Shown in pieces: positions 1 through 7,541 of a stretch of 64,000 nucleotides of DNA. Below the pieces are notes generated by a model. It had not been told where the DNA came from. It ran no database searches and saw only the letters and a program-made list of their open reading frames with translations. This DNA comes from Eubacteriaceae bacterium CHKCI004 (GTDB lineage Bacteria > Bacillota > Clostridia > Lachnospirales > Lachnospiraceae), in assembly GCA_900016875.1 (NCBI GenBank), contig FCNR01000028.1, positions 1 through 64,000 of the forward strand, written 5' to 3'. The position numbers and the translations under genes are program-made. Position 1 is the first letter of the stretch. Each line of letters begins with the position of its first letter.

Positions 1-125
1 AACTGAAAGACTATGATAAATGGGAAGCCGTATACATCGAGAGGTGTACGTACGGTTTCGGGGCGAGGCTATGGAAACCTATCATGGAGACATGAAAAGG
101 CGCTGTAGTCTTAGCCTACAATCTT
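1..125 (+). mobile_element. 3' end of a group II intron (domains V and VI)
   Basis: Positions about 22-58 form the conserved domain V hairpin: an arm AAGCCGTATAC, a loop around TCGAGAGG, and a returning arm GTACGTACGGTTT. A bulged domain VI-like stem follows at about 105-120. Immediately downstream the ParB reading frame resumes, so the intron sits inside that gene. Its 5' part and any reverse transcriptase are outside the window. The exact 3' splice point is uncertain by several bases. Confidence 0.75.
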
Positions 126-686
126 CAGAGAGAAAGCCTTCTCCCCAGTGAGAGGGCTTTTGCTTATAAGATGAAGCTGGAGGCCATTAAACATCAGGGA
201 GCCAGAACAGATTTAACTTCGGCCCAAGTTGGGCCGAAGTTGACCGCAGCAGAGAAAATCGCAGAGAACAGCCCTGACAGTAAATCTCAAATCAAAAGAT
301 TTATCCGCCTGACCGAGCTGATTCCCGAACTACTGGACATGGTGGATGAGAAAAAAATCGCTTTCAATCCAGCCTATGAATTATCGTTCCTCAAACCGGA
401 GGAACAGCAGATGCTATTAGATACGATGGACTATGAGCAGGCCACCCCTTCTCTCTCCCAGGCCCAGCGGATGAAGAAATTCAGCCAGGAAGGGAAACTC
501 TCGGAGGATGTGATGCTCGCCATCATGTCAGAGGAAAAGAAGGGCGATCTGGACAAGGTTACGCTGACTGGCGACACCCTTCGCAAATATTTTCCTAAAA
601 GCTACACGCCTCAGCGGATGCAGGAGACCATCATCAAACTGCTGGAACAGTGGCAGCGCCGACGCCAGCAGCAGCACGACCGCTGA
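126..686 (+). CDS. ParB-like protein of the integrative element, 3' exon
   Basis: The frame is open from about 126, although the first ATG is at 171. The residues before that ATG (LLPSERAFAYK) match the conserved central ParB motif seen in Tn1549-like elements, so the true gene began upstream and is interrupted by the group II intron. The rest (about 185 residues) is the C-terminal half, rich in charged helices. ParB-type proteins bind centromere-like DNA in partition or act in element maintenance. If the intron still splices, a full protein can be made; if not, this is a fragment. It is followed after 14 bases by the next backbone gene. Confidence 0.75.
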   Translation, partial: QRESLLPSERAFAYKMKLEAIKHQGARTDLTSAQVGPKLTAAEKIAENSPDSKSQIKRFIRLTELIPELLDMVDEKKIAFNPAYELSFLKPEEQQMLLDTMDYEQATPSLSQAQRMKKFSQEGKLSEDVMLAIMSEEKKGDLDKVTLTGDTLRKYFPKSYTPQRMQETIIKLLEQWQRRRQQQHDR

Positions 687-700
687 GAAAGGAGTTGCCT

Positions 701-979
701 ATGAGGGATATTTCAGCCAGGGAGCTGAAAGGACATAACATTCTCGCCGTAGAGCGTTTTCGGGATGAGACCCGCTGGATGATTGAGTTCTCCGTCCGTT
801 CTCCCCGCGCCGCCTATGGCAGCCCCGGCGATGAGATGCGCCTGTTTTTGACTGAGGATGGCTATCAGGCCGCTCTTTTGAGCCAGCAGCGCCGGGAAAT
901 CAAGATTAAGCGGTACGCCCACATTATCGAGGGGCATATCCTCGGCTTCAAACCGAAAAAACACCGCCGTCACTCGTAA
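701..979 (+). CDS. Conserved small element backbone protein
   Basis: 92 residues. The start is the ATG at 701, which has AAAGGAG about 9 bases upstream; a longer frame overlapping the ParB end lacks such a site. The protein is basic at its C-terminus (KPKKHRRHS) and has no membrane segment. I know the type as a conserved hypothetical protein downstream of ParB in Tn1549-like elements, but no function is known to me. It probably shares a transcript with ParB and the next small gene. Confidence 0.6.
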   Translation: MRDISARELKGHNILAVERFRDETRWMIEFSVRSPRAAYGSPGDEMRLFLTEDGYQAALLSQQRREIKIKRYAHIIEGHILGFKPKKHRRHS

Positions 980-1008
980 ACAAGCACCCAGGAAAGAAAG
1001 GAATGAAT

Positions 1009-1194
1009 ATGTGTACAATAAAAAGCATCCAGGATGCCATCCGGGAGTGCTGCCAGTCCCAGCACGATATGGAGCCTATTGAAATTGACCAGATTGTTGA
1101 TAACCTTCCGTTTTTCAAGGAGAAAAGCCTGTTTGACGCACCGCCGTTGCCCAAGCCGCCTTATGGCCGTAGAAAGCGGACCCGCAGCAACTGA
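1009..1194 (+). CDS. Small hypothetical element protein
   Basis: 61 residues (MCTIKSIQDAI start). I chose the ATG at 1009 because AAAGGA lies 7 bases before it; an in-frame ATG at 1003 is too close to that site. The C-terminus is proline and arginine rich (PPLPKPPYGRRKR). It is followed at once by a strong terminator hairpin, so it closes the ParB-linked operon. Function unknown. Confidence 0.5.
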   Translation: MCTIKSIQDAIRECCQSQHDMEPIEIDQIVDNLPFFKEKSLFDAPPLPKPPYGRRKRTRSN

Positions 1195-1196
1195 CC

Positions 1197-1227
1197 GCCG
1201 CAATTCGTTTTGGATTGCGGCTTTTTT
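1197..1227 (+). terminator. Rho-independent terminator
   Basis: Stem GCCGCAAT / ATTGCGGC followed by a run of T. It separates the small backbone genes from the replication initiator. Confidence 0.8.
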
Positions 1228-1258
1228 CATGCCCTGAGAACAGGAAGGAGTGAAGCTA

Positions 1259-2188
1259 ATGGCCGTATTTCGCATTGAACGGACCAGAGATTATACCGTA
1301 ATGAGCAATCATCACCTGCGCAATAAGGCGCTGTCGTTGAAATCCAAGGGGCTTTTATCCATGATGCTGTCCCTGCCGGATGACTGGAACTATACCACCC
1401 GTGGCCTGGCGAAAATCTGCAAGGAGGGCGTGGACGCTATTGGCGGGGCGCTGCGGGAACTGGAACGGGAGGGCTACATCGTTCGCCATCAGCTGAGGGA
1501 CGCCCAGGGGCGCATCAGCGACACTGAGTATGTGATCTATGAACAGCCACAGCCCAAAGCGCCGGATATTCCTTCACCGGATACGGCTGCACCAGATACG
1601 GATTCACCAGGTACGGAAAACCCGTATCTGGATAAACCGGATACGGAAAAGCCCGCAGAATTAAATATAGAGAAATCAAATACTCAAAAATCAAATACTC
1701 AGGGATCAAGTACCGATTCCATTCCCTTCCGGGAAACTGCGGCGGGAAACTGCGGCGGGAAACTGCGGCGGGAAACTGCGGCGGGAAACCCGCCGGAACG
1801 GAAAGGACGGGATGCGATGTCGATGGAGGAAATGCAGAATTATCGGGAATTGATTCTGGAGAACATCGAGTACGACTACCTGCGCAGCCAGTTCGCCACC
1901 TACCGGGAGGACCTGGACGAGATCGTGGAGCTGATCGTTGAGACGGTCTGCGCCAAACGGAAAACCACCCGGATCGCCGGTGCGGACTTCCCCCATGAGG
2001 TGGTACGCTCCCGCTTTTTGAAGCTGGACAGCGGACACATTGAGTTTGTCATGGAGTGTATGCGCAAGAACACCACGGAGGTCCGCAACATGAAGCAGTA
2101 CCTGCTGACGGTGCTGTTCAATGCTCCCACTACCATCAGCAACCACTACACGGCGCAGGTCAACCACGATATGTACGGCGGCTGGTAA
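1259..2188 (+). CDS. Replication initiator protein (RepA-like, winged helix N-terminus)
   Basis: 309 residues. The start is the ATG at 1259 with AAGGAG 8 bases upstream. Residues 1-100 form the winged-helix initiator domain (AVFRIERTRDYTVMSNHHLR, then LSLKSKGLLSMMLSLPDDW), as in plasmid and Tn1549-type initiators. Residues about 100-160 are a low-complexity linker with repeated PDT units. The C-terminal part (about 195-309) is the helical domain found in the same family. A 13-bp tandem repeat at 1731-1789 is read here in all three frames, giving RETAAGN-CGGKLR-RETAAGN. Such proteins start plasmid-like replication of the excised circle. Confidence 0.8.
   Translation: MAVFRIERTRDYTVMSNHHLRNKALSLKSKGLLSMMLSLPDDWNYTTRGLAKICKEGVDAIGGALRELEREGYIVRHQLRDAQGRISDTEYVIYEQPQPKAPDIPSPDTAAPDTDSPGTENPYLDKPDTEKPAELNIEKSNTQKSNTQGSSTDSIPFRETAAGNCGGKLRRETAAGNPPERKGRDAMSMEEMQNYRELILENIEYDYLRSQFATYREDLDEIVELIVETVCAKRKTTRIAGADFPHEVVRSRFLKLDSGHIEFVMECMRKNTTEVRNMKQYLLTVLFNAPTTISNHYTAQVNHDMYGGW
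1731..1789. repeat. 13-bp tandem repeat, 4.5 copies, inside the initiator gene
   Basis: Unit GGGAAACTGCGGC starts at 1731, 1744, 1757 and 1770, with a 7-base partial copy at 1783. All copies are identical. The unit is not a multiple of three, so each successive copy is translated in a different frame. Confidence 0.95.
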
Positions 2189-2210
2189 GCAGCCGCTTTT
2201 CTATTGCGGT

Positions 2211-3860
2211 GTGTCCAGCAAAGCTGGACCACACTAGCCGGTGCAAGTCCGGTCACAGTAATCGCCAGTGAGCTGTGTAGCTAAACTCGGTGCGTTGCAG
2301 TAATGCAGGGTACTAAGCGAGTGGATAAAGTAGCCTCGATAAGAGGAGCGAGCAATCATGCAGACCGTAACATAAAGTGAATTCTGCCGTATCGTTAAAA
2401 AGGTCTCGAAAGAGAGCAAAGAGAAGTTGAGTCCTGCGAATATGGGCGAAAACCATGGAACGTGTGAAGAAACTGGAAAGCAGCACGGAAGAATCTCTCG
2501 GTATAGAGGAAGCGGTATGTATGAAAAGTGTGGTTCGGAACTGGAGAGACCCTACCCATCACCGAAGGGTAAAGAGAAAGCGTATAAGCTTGGCGAAATC
2601 GTATTTCTGATGGGAGGGAGTCGGAGAGGAACATAGTACCGATAATGGCTGTGCAAGAAAACGCAGTCTATGGGAAGGTTCCTTACTTCATTCATGTTTG
2701 TAGAGAGGGTAAGAGTGAGAGAATGTCATGCAGACTAATAACTCCAAGGAAAAAGTTCGACAACTTCAAAACAAACTATATCTAACAGCCAAGAAATGTG
2801 CTAGCCGAAGATTTCATGCACTATACGATAAAGTATACCGGGATGATGTACTTTTCGAGGCATGGAAACGGGTAAAAGCTAATAAGGGTTCCAGTGGAGT
2901 GGATGGTATCGGAATTGAGGATATTGAAGCGATAGGAATTGAGAAATATCTGACAGATATAAAAGCAGAACTGGCGGACGGCAGATACAAACCGTCCCCA
3001 GTAAAGCGGGTGATGATACCAAAGCCAGACGGAAGTAAAAGACCCCTTGGAATACCAACGGTCAAAGACAGAATCGTGCAGATGGCTGCAAAGATAGCTA
3101 TAGAGCCAGTTTTTGAAGCAGATTTTAGAGACTGCTCCTATGGCTTCAGACCCAAAAGAAGTGCTAAGCAGGCGCTTGAAAAAGTCAGAAAAGCATGTAA
3201 CAACAAAGGCTACTATGTAGTAGATGCAGATATTGAGAAATTCTTTGACAATGTAAACCAGGACAAGCTGATGGTGTTAGTAGAACAGAGAATATCAGAC
3301 CGGAGAATACAAAAGCTGATAAGGCAATGGCTGAAATCAGGAGTATTATACGGGAATATACTGACAATCTCTGAACTGGGCACAAGTCAGGGATCAGTTA
3401 TATCTCCGTTACTGGCAAATATCTACCTGAACACACTGGACAGATTGTGGGAAAAGTATGGACTCACCCACGGTATTCTTGTGAGGTACGCAGACGATAC
3501 AGTAATCATTTGCAAAAATAAGAAAAGTGCAAACCATGCACTGAACTTATTGCGTTACATCATGGCAAAACTGGACTTAAAGCTGCATCCAAAGAAGACG
3601 AAGATTGTCAGCATGTGGGATGGAAAAGAGGGATTTGATTTTCTCGGAATGCATCACAGAAGAATGACAACGGAAACAAGCAAAGGACAACTGTATAAGG
3701 AAACATATCAGTATCCAAGCAGAAAAGCCATGAAGAAAATGAAAGCAGAAATCAAAAGGAATGTAAACAGCCGAAGTCTGCTGGTAGCAAAAGAGGAAGA
3801 TTTAATAAAGAATCTGAACCCGAAAATCACAGGGTGGAAGAATTACTATTCTACTTACTG
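2211..3860 (+). mobile_element. Group II intron, 3' truncated
   Basis: The 5' end (GTGTCCAGC at 2211) and the following 500 bases of structured, gene-free sequence (CCGGTGCAAGTCCGG, GTGAGC and similar) are typical of a bacterial group II intron domain I-IV region. It lies 22 bases after the initiator stop. The encoded reverse transcriptase is at 2728. Its C-terminus and the expected domains V and VI are missing: at about 3850-3862 the sequence passes directly into the coding tail of another gene. Confidence 0.8.
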
Positions 3861-4044
3861 CGTAGATGGCGTCCTTTGCCGGACGCCGGAGGAACTGTTT
3901 GATCTGCTGCTGGAAGATTGTCTTGGATTTGAGGAAATTCAACTCACCGGCGGCCGCCGCGATCCGAACCGAGGCGATGAGGCCGCACTGGAGCAGCTGC
4001 GCCAGAGCTATCTGGCCCAATACCGAAAGGGGGAACCGAAATGA
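2728..4044 (+). CDS. ltrA: Group II intron reverse transcriptase/maturase fused to a foreign C-terminal tail
   Basis: 438 residues. Residues 1-375 are a group II reverse transcriptase: VDGIGIEDIE (RT1), IPKPDGSKRPLGIPTVKDR (RT2), YGFRPKRSA, GTSQGSVISPLLANIYL, and the catalytic RYADDT. The maturase domain starts (NPKITGWKNYYST) but then breaks off. The last 60 or so residues (DGVLCRTPEELFDLLLEDC onwards) are unlike a maturase and look like the C-terminus of an element gene that precedes the CD1845-like gene. The fusion is in frame by chance or selection. Loss of the end of domain X, and the lack of domains V-VI, mean self-splicing from this copy is unlikely. Confidence 0.8.
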   Translation: MQTNNSKEKVRQLQNKLYLTAKKCASRRFHALYDKVYRDDVLFEAWKRVKANKGSSGVDGIGIEDIEAIGIEKYLTDIKAELADGRYKPSPVKRVMIPKPDGSKRPLGIPTVKDRIVQMAAKIAIEPVFEADFRDCSYGFRPKRSAKQALEKVRKACNNKGYYVVDADIEKFFDNVNQDKLMVLVEQRISDRRIQKLIRQWLKSGVLYGNILTISELGTSQGSVISPLLANIYLNTLDRLWEKYGLTHGILVRYADDTVIICKNKKSANHALNLLRYIMAKLDLKLHPKKTKIVSMWDGKEGFDFLGMHHRRMTTETSKGQLYKETYQYPSRKAMKKMKAEIKRNVNSRSLLVAKEEDLIKNLNPKITGWKNYYSTYCVDGVLCRTPEELFDLLLEDCLGFEEIQLTGGRRDPNRGDEAALEQLRQSYLAQYRKGEPK

Positions 4045-4352
4045 AGGGAGTTTTATTTTTACTGAAGCTGTTGTTGAAGATAGCTGTCGCGCCAGTGATT
4101 TTGGTGCTGACCCTGTTTGTCTGGCTCTGCACCGGTCTGGTCTATGTCTCCGGCCTGGTTCTGGGGCTTGTCAGCATGGTGCTGGGCCTTCTGGGTGTGG
4201 CGGTGCTGATTACCTACTCGCCGCAGAACGGACTTATCCTGCTTGTACTGGCGTTTCTGGTCAGCCCCTACGGACTGCCCCTGGCAGCCATCTGGCTGTT
4301 GGGAAAGGTACAGGATTTGAAGTTTGCCATTCAAGATTTGATTTATGGCTGA
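4041..4352 (+). CDS. CD1845-family membrane protein
   Basis: 103 residues, almost entirely hydrophobic, with three or four membrane segments covering about residues 4-95. The ATG at 4041 overlaps the preceding stop and has AAAGGGGGAA upstream. This matches the CD1845-like membrane protein found between the conjugation block and the mobilization genes in Tn1549-like elements. Its role is unknown. Confidence 0.7.
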   Translation: MKGVLFLLKLLLKIAVAPVILVLTLFVWLCTGLVYVSGLVLGLVSMVLGLLGVAVLITYSPQNGLILLVLAFLVSPYGLPLAAIWLLGKVQDLKFAIQDLIYG

Positions 4353-4405
4353 TTTTTCAGAAAGTCCGTGATATGATGGTAAGGAAAGCGGGGGAAAAGA
4401 TAAGA

Positions 4406-4834
4406 ATGAATGATAAGGAACTGATCGGCAAGATACACTCCGCCATATACCACCAGTGCCAACGCCGTGGCTATGTGGCTCCAGTGGATGTAATGATGGA
4501 GATCGGCGTCCTGCCAAAGCAGAAATATAAGGACTGGCGCTTCGGGCGTGTGGACTACCTGGAACGGGTCTGTACGGTGAATTTGCGCAAGCTCTCTTTT
4601 ATCATGCACCAGATGCGGGTTTACGCCCAAAAGACTGGATTGAAGCCATCTTTCTGTTATTACAAACGATGGGACATGAAAAAGAAAAACGGACAGGGGC
4701 ATAAACCGGTGATCCCACTTCGGTTCAGTAAAAGCGGAGACCCGGAGATTGAGAGACGGTACGCCACGCACTTTGTGGACACAAAACAGGTGGAACGCCT
4801 GAAGGAACGGCAAAATACGGAAAAGCCAGATTAG
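4406..4834 (+). CDS. Conserved element protein of unknown function
   Basis: 142 residues. I chose the ATG at 4406 (MNDKELIGKIHSAIY), preceded by GGGGGAAAAG; an upstream in-frame ATG at 4373 has no ribosome binding site. Motifs include a DWRFGRV segment and a long helical stretch (LRKLSFIMHQMRVYAQ). I know this type from Tn1549-like elements just before the mobilization genes, without a known function. A terminator follows directly. Confidence 0.6.
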   Translation: MNDKELIGKIHSAIYHQCQRRGYVAPVDVMMEIGVLPKQKYKDWRFGRVDYLERVCTVNLRKLSFIMHQMRVYAQKTGLKPSFCYYKRWDMKKKNGQGHKPVIPLRFSKSGDPEIERRYATHFVDTKQVERLKERQNTEKPD

Positions 4835-4835
4835 T

Positions 4836-4866
4836 AAGGACAGCTGCTGTGGCTGTCCTTATTTTT
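4836..4866 (+). terminator. Rho-independent terminator
   Basis: Perfect stem AAGGACAGC / GCTGTCCTT with a 7-base loop, followed by ATTTTT. Confidence 0.85.
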
Positions 4867-4914
4867 CTCTGGAGACAACAACGGCTGCCGAGGACTTCAA
4901 TTTTCTCGACAGCC

Positions 4915-5109
4915 TTATTTTTTGAAACGGACAATATCGTTCGGTGTGCATCCGATGATGTCACACAACTTCTCCATTGTGAGCAATGTAATGTTTTTGT
5001 TCTTCTTCAACGAATCAAGCGTTTTATTGTCGATCCCGTTTTGCAGAAGATAATATTGCGTGATATTCCGCTCCCTCATCGTTTCCCAAAGCGGGCTGAA
5101 ATCAATCAA
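4915..5109 (-). CDS. XRE/Cro-type helix-turn-helix regulator
   Basis: 64 residues from a TTG at 5109 (IDFSPLWETMRERN onwards) with AAAGGTGG about 8 bases upstream. The frame stays open to 5208, but that longer form would translate through a perfect 20-bp palindrome, so it is unlikely. The helix-turn-helix pattern is ITQYYLLQNGIDNKTLDSL, then ITLLTMEKLCDIIGCTPNDIV. Such short Cro-like proteins repress backbone genes of integrative elements. It is divergent from the gene at 5291; the palindrome between them is a likely operator. Confidence 0.65.
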   Translation of the reverse strand: MIDFSPLWETMRERNITQYYLLQNGIDNKTLDSLKKNKNITLLTMEKLCDIIGCTPNDIVRFKK

Positions 5110-5173
5110 ACAGTCCACCACCTTTTTCCCAGATTTTCTATGTAAATTATAGGGTGGCTGGCCTGAAATCAGT

Positions 5174-5193
5174 ATTGTGGATATATCCACAAT
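5174..5193. promoter_or_regulatory. Perfect 20-bp palindrome, likely operator
   Basis: ATTGTGGATATATCCACAAT is a perfect palindrome lying in the divergent region between the XRE gene (minus) and the gene at 5291 (plus). Placement and symmetry suit a dimeric helix-turn-helix repressor. Confidence 0.6.
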
Positions 5194-5290
5194 AACGTAT
5201 AGTATCATTGTACGCAGGAAAGCTGCTCCTTATCCTCTCGCTTGTCATACCGAGTGCTGGACAGCTTTTATAGCCTGCAGCAGGAGGAAA

Positions 5291-5779
5291 ATGTCTATGA
5301 GGATTGAAAAAAGGTTTTACGATCTGGCGAAAGCACAGTGGGACGAGATTGAAAAGGAAGTTCGTCAGGAGGAAGAAAGCCGTACAGAAGCGGAACGGGA
5401 AATCGAGAGGTTAAAAACCAGGAAAGAATTGCAGGAAATCTATCGGAAGGGAGAAGAATACGCCAGCAAATGGAAACGGCTCCCCGATGAGAAACAGATA
5501 CAACTCTTTCATAAAATCACGGAGCAAGCTCTGTGGATGGCTGAATCTATCAGCTGCAATATTATCGTGGAGGAAAAGGAAAATTCCCTGGGGAAAATCA
5601 TTCTGGAATCAGGGTGCTTTGTCCTTCCCTCGTTAGGGAACCGAGCAATCCATAAGGTGTTTTCTAATCTGTTTTTAGCGGCAAACGATGCCTGTGTGGA
5701 TATATCATCCGCTGGTCTATGCAAGATAGAGTTCTGCTTCTGGCTCTATCAGGAAGTACCGGCCAGTAAGGCTACATAA
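5291..5779 (+). CDS. Hypothetical protein with N-terminal coiled coil
   Basis: 162 residues. The ATG at 5291 has CAGGAGGAAA directly upstream; the longer frame from 5177 runs back through the palindrome and has no ribosome site. Residues 10-60 are highly charged and predicted coiled coil (EEESRTEAEREIERLKTRKE). The C-terminal half is more hydrophobic but has no clear membrane segment. I do not recognise the family. It lies just upstream of the relaxase, behind a terminator, so it may be an accessory to mobilization. Confidence 0.5.
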   Translation: MSMRIEKRFYDLAKAQWDEIEKEVRQEEESRTEAEREIERLKTRKELQEIYRKGEEYASKWKRLPDEKQIQLFHKITEQALWMAESISCNIIVEEKENSLGKIILESGCFVLPSLGNRAIHKVFSNLFLAANDACVDISSAGLCKIEFCFWLYQEVPASKAT

Positions 5780-5799
5780 AAATCAAACACAAATTTACG

Positions 5800-5827
5800 G
5801 ACAGCCAAAAACGGCTGTCTTTTTTTG
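5800..5827 (+). terminator. Rho-independent terminator
   Basis: Stem GACAGCC / GGCTGTC, loop AAAAAC, then seven T. Confidence 0.85.
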
Positions 5828-5844
5828 AAGGGAGGTTCATAATT

Positions 5845-7257
5845 ATGGCTACGACCCGCATCATGCCGCTGCACGTCGGCAAAGGCCGCACGGAGAGCCG
5901 TGCCATCAGCGACATCATCGACTATGTGGCAAATCCACAAAAGACAGACGGCGGCAAGCTCATTACCGGTTTTGCCTGCGATAGCCGGACCGCTGACGCC
6001 GAGTTCCTTTTGGCAAAGCGCCAGTACATCGCCGCCACTGGCCGGATCCGGGGGAAGGATGATGTGATTGCCTATCATGTGCGGCAGTCCTTTGTGCCGG
6101 GCGAGATCACCCCGGAAGAAGCCAACCGGCTGGGCGTTGAATTTGCCAAGCGGTTCACCAAGGGCAAACACGCCTTTGTGGTCTGCACTCACATCGACAA
6201 AGCCCACGTCCACAATCATATAATATGGAGTGCTGTCACTTTGGACTGTGACCGGAAGTTCCGCAACTTTTGGGGCAGCACAAAGGCCGTCCGGCGGCTG
6301 AGCGATACCATCTGCATCGAGAATGGATTGTCTATCATTGAGAATCCAAAACCTCACGGGAAAAGCTACAACAAGTGGCTGGGCGATCAGGCGAAGCCCT
6401 CCCATCGGGAGCAGCTGCGTATGGCTATCGACCAGGCGCTGGCGCAGAAACCCGCCGACCTGGATGTGCTGTTTCTGCTGCTTCGTGATGATGGATGCGA
6501 GGTATCAAAGCGTGGAAAATCTTACCGGCTAAAGCTGCCCGGCTGGGACAAAGTGGCCCGGCTGGACAGCCTGGGTGAAGGCTACACTTTGGACGATCTG
6601 CTGGCGGTCCTCTCCGGTCAGAAAGAGCATACGCCTCGGAAGAAATCCGCTGTGCAAACCGCCCCACCGAAGGTCAATCTGTTGGTAGACATTCAGGCAA
6701 AACTCCAGGCCGGGAAAGGTGCCGGATATGCCCGCTGGGCCAAGGTGTTCAACCTGAAACAGATGGCGCAGACCATGAATTTTCTGACCGAGCATAACCT
6801 TCTGGACTATGCTGTGCTGGAGGAAAAAGCGGAGGCAGCAACAGCACGCCACAACGAGCTGTCTGCCCAAATCAAGGCAGCGGAAAAGCGCATGGCGGAG
6901 ATTGCCGTACTGCGTACCCACATCGTAAACTATGCCAAGACCCGTGAGACCTATGTGGCCTATCGGAAAGCAGGTTACTCAAAGAAATTTCGTGAAGAAC
7001 ATGAGGCGGACATTCTGCTTCATCAGGCCGCCAAAAACGCCTTTGATGATCTGGGCGTTAAGAAGCTGCCCACCGTCAAAAGCCTGCAAGCGGAGTACGC
7101 CCATCTGTTGGATGAAAAGAAAAAAGCCTACGGAGAATACCGACGCTCCCGCGAAGAAATGCGGGATCTTTTGACGGCTAAGGCGAATGTGGATCGTATT
7201 CTAAATATGGAGGCGGAACAGGATGCCGAAAAGGAAAAAGGCCACGGCCAGCGATGA
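5845..7257 (+). CDS. MOBP-type relaxase (MobA/VirD2 family)
   Basis: 470 residues, close to the usual size of Tn1549-type relaxases. The N-terminal domain (1-190) carries the metal-binding motif HIDKAHVHNHII near residue 120, the three-histidine signature of relaxases that nick at oriT and stay covalently bound through an N-terminal tyrosine. The C-terminal half is a charged helical region with coiled-coil character. The usual small mobC partner is not seen upstream. With the conjugation genes lost, this relaxase could only work with the machinery of another element. RBS GGGAGG lies upstream of the ATG. Confidence 0.85.
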   Translation: MATTRIMPLHVGKGRTESRAISDIIDYVANPQKTDGGKLITGFACDSRTADAEFLLAKRQYIAATGRIRGKDDVIAYHVRQSFVPGEITPEEANRLGVEFAKRFTKGKHAFVVCTHIDKAHVHNHIIWSAVTLDCDRKFRNFWGSTKAVRRLSDTICIENGLSIIENPKPHGKSYNKWLGDQAKPSHREQLRMAIDQALAQKPADLDVLFLLLRDDGCEVSKRGKSYRLKLPGWDKVARLDSLGEGYTLDDLLAVLSGQKEHTPRKKSAVQTAPPKVNLLVDIQAKLQAGKGAGYARWAKVFNLKQMAQTMNFLTEHNLLDYAVLEEKAEAATARHNELSAQIKAAEKRMAEIAVLRTHIVNYAKTRETYVAYRKAGYSKKFREEHEADILLHQAAKNAFDDLGVKKLPTVKSLQAEYAHLLDEKKKAYGEYRRSREEMRDLLTAKANVDRILNMEAEQDAEKEKGHGQR

Positions 7258-7408
7258 GCTGGTCATGGTCAAAAGCGTTCGTGGAACGCGCAGCCGCAGA
7301 ATGAAATTCTGCGTTCAAAGGGGCTTGGGGGTATCCCTCAACAAGCAGCGCCAGGGAGCCGTGGCTATCCTGGGGCATTGCTTGCCAGATTTATCTTTCA
7401 GGAATTGA
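7223..7408 (+). CDS. Possible small protein overlapping the relaxase end
   Basis: 61 codons from the ATG at 7223, with GGAGG 8 bases upstream; it overlaps the relaxase 3' end by 35 bases. It is basic and has no recognised domain. It may be a remnant of backbone sequence at the junction with the cargo. Weak support. Confidence 0.3.
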   Translation: MPKRKKATASDELVMVKSVRGTRSRRMKFCVQRGLGVSLNKQRQGAVAILGHCLPDLSFRN

Positions 7409-7507
7409 TTTATACCTAATCCTACCCGGAAACAGAGGATTTCTCATCTATTTCTTTTTGCAGGAAAACATTTGACAGCGCTCTTTATCGCGCCTATACT
7501 GAAAACA

Positions 7508-7523
7508 GTTAGATACAACAAAC
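7508..7523. promoter_or_regulatory. Degenerate copy of the GTTAG-N6-CTAAC operator
   Basis: GTTAG-ATACAA-CAAAC: one mismatch in the second arm, same spacing as the other sites, just upstream of the first AraC regulator. Confidence 0.45.
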
Positions 7524-7541
7524 CAAAAGGAGGCGTGGGTA

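Noticed and set aside
1731-1789. CRISPR array
   Set aside because: Units are 13 bp, directly adjacent and without spacers.
1706-2167. Minus-strand open frame opposite the replication initiator
   Set aside because: It is antisense to the conserved C-terminal domain and has no ribosome site or known motif.
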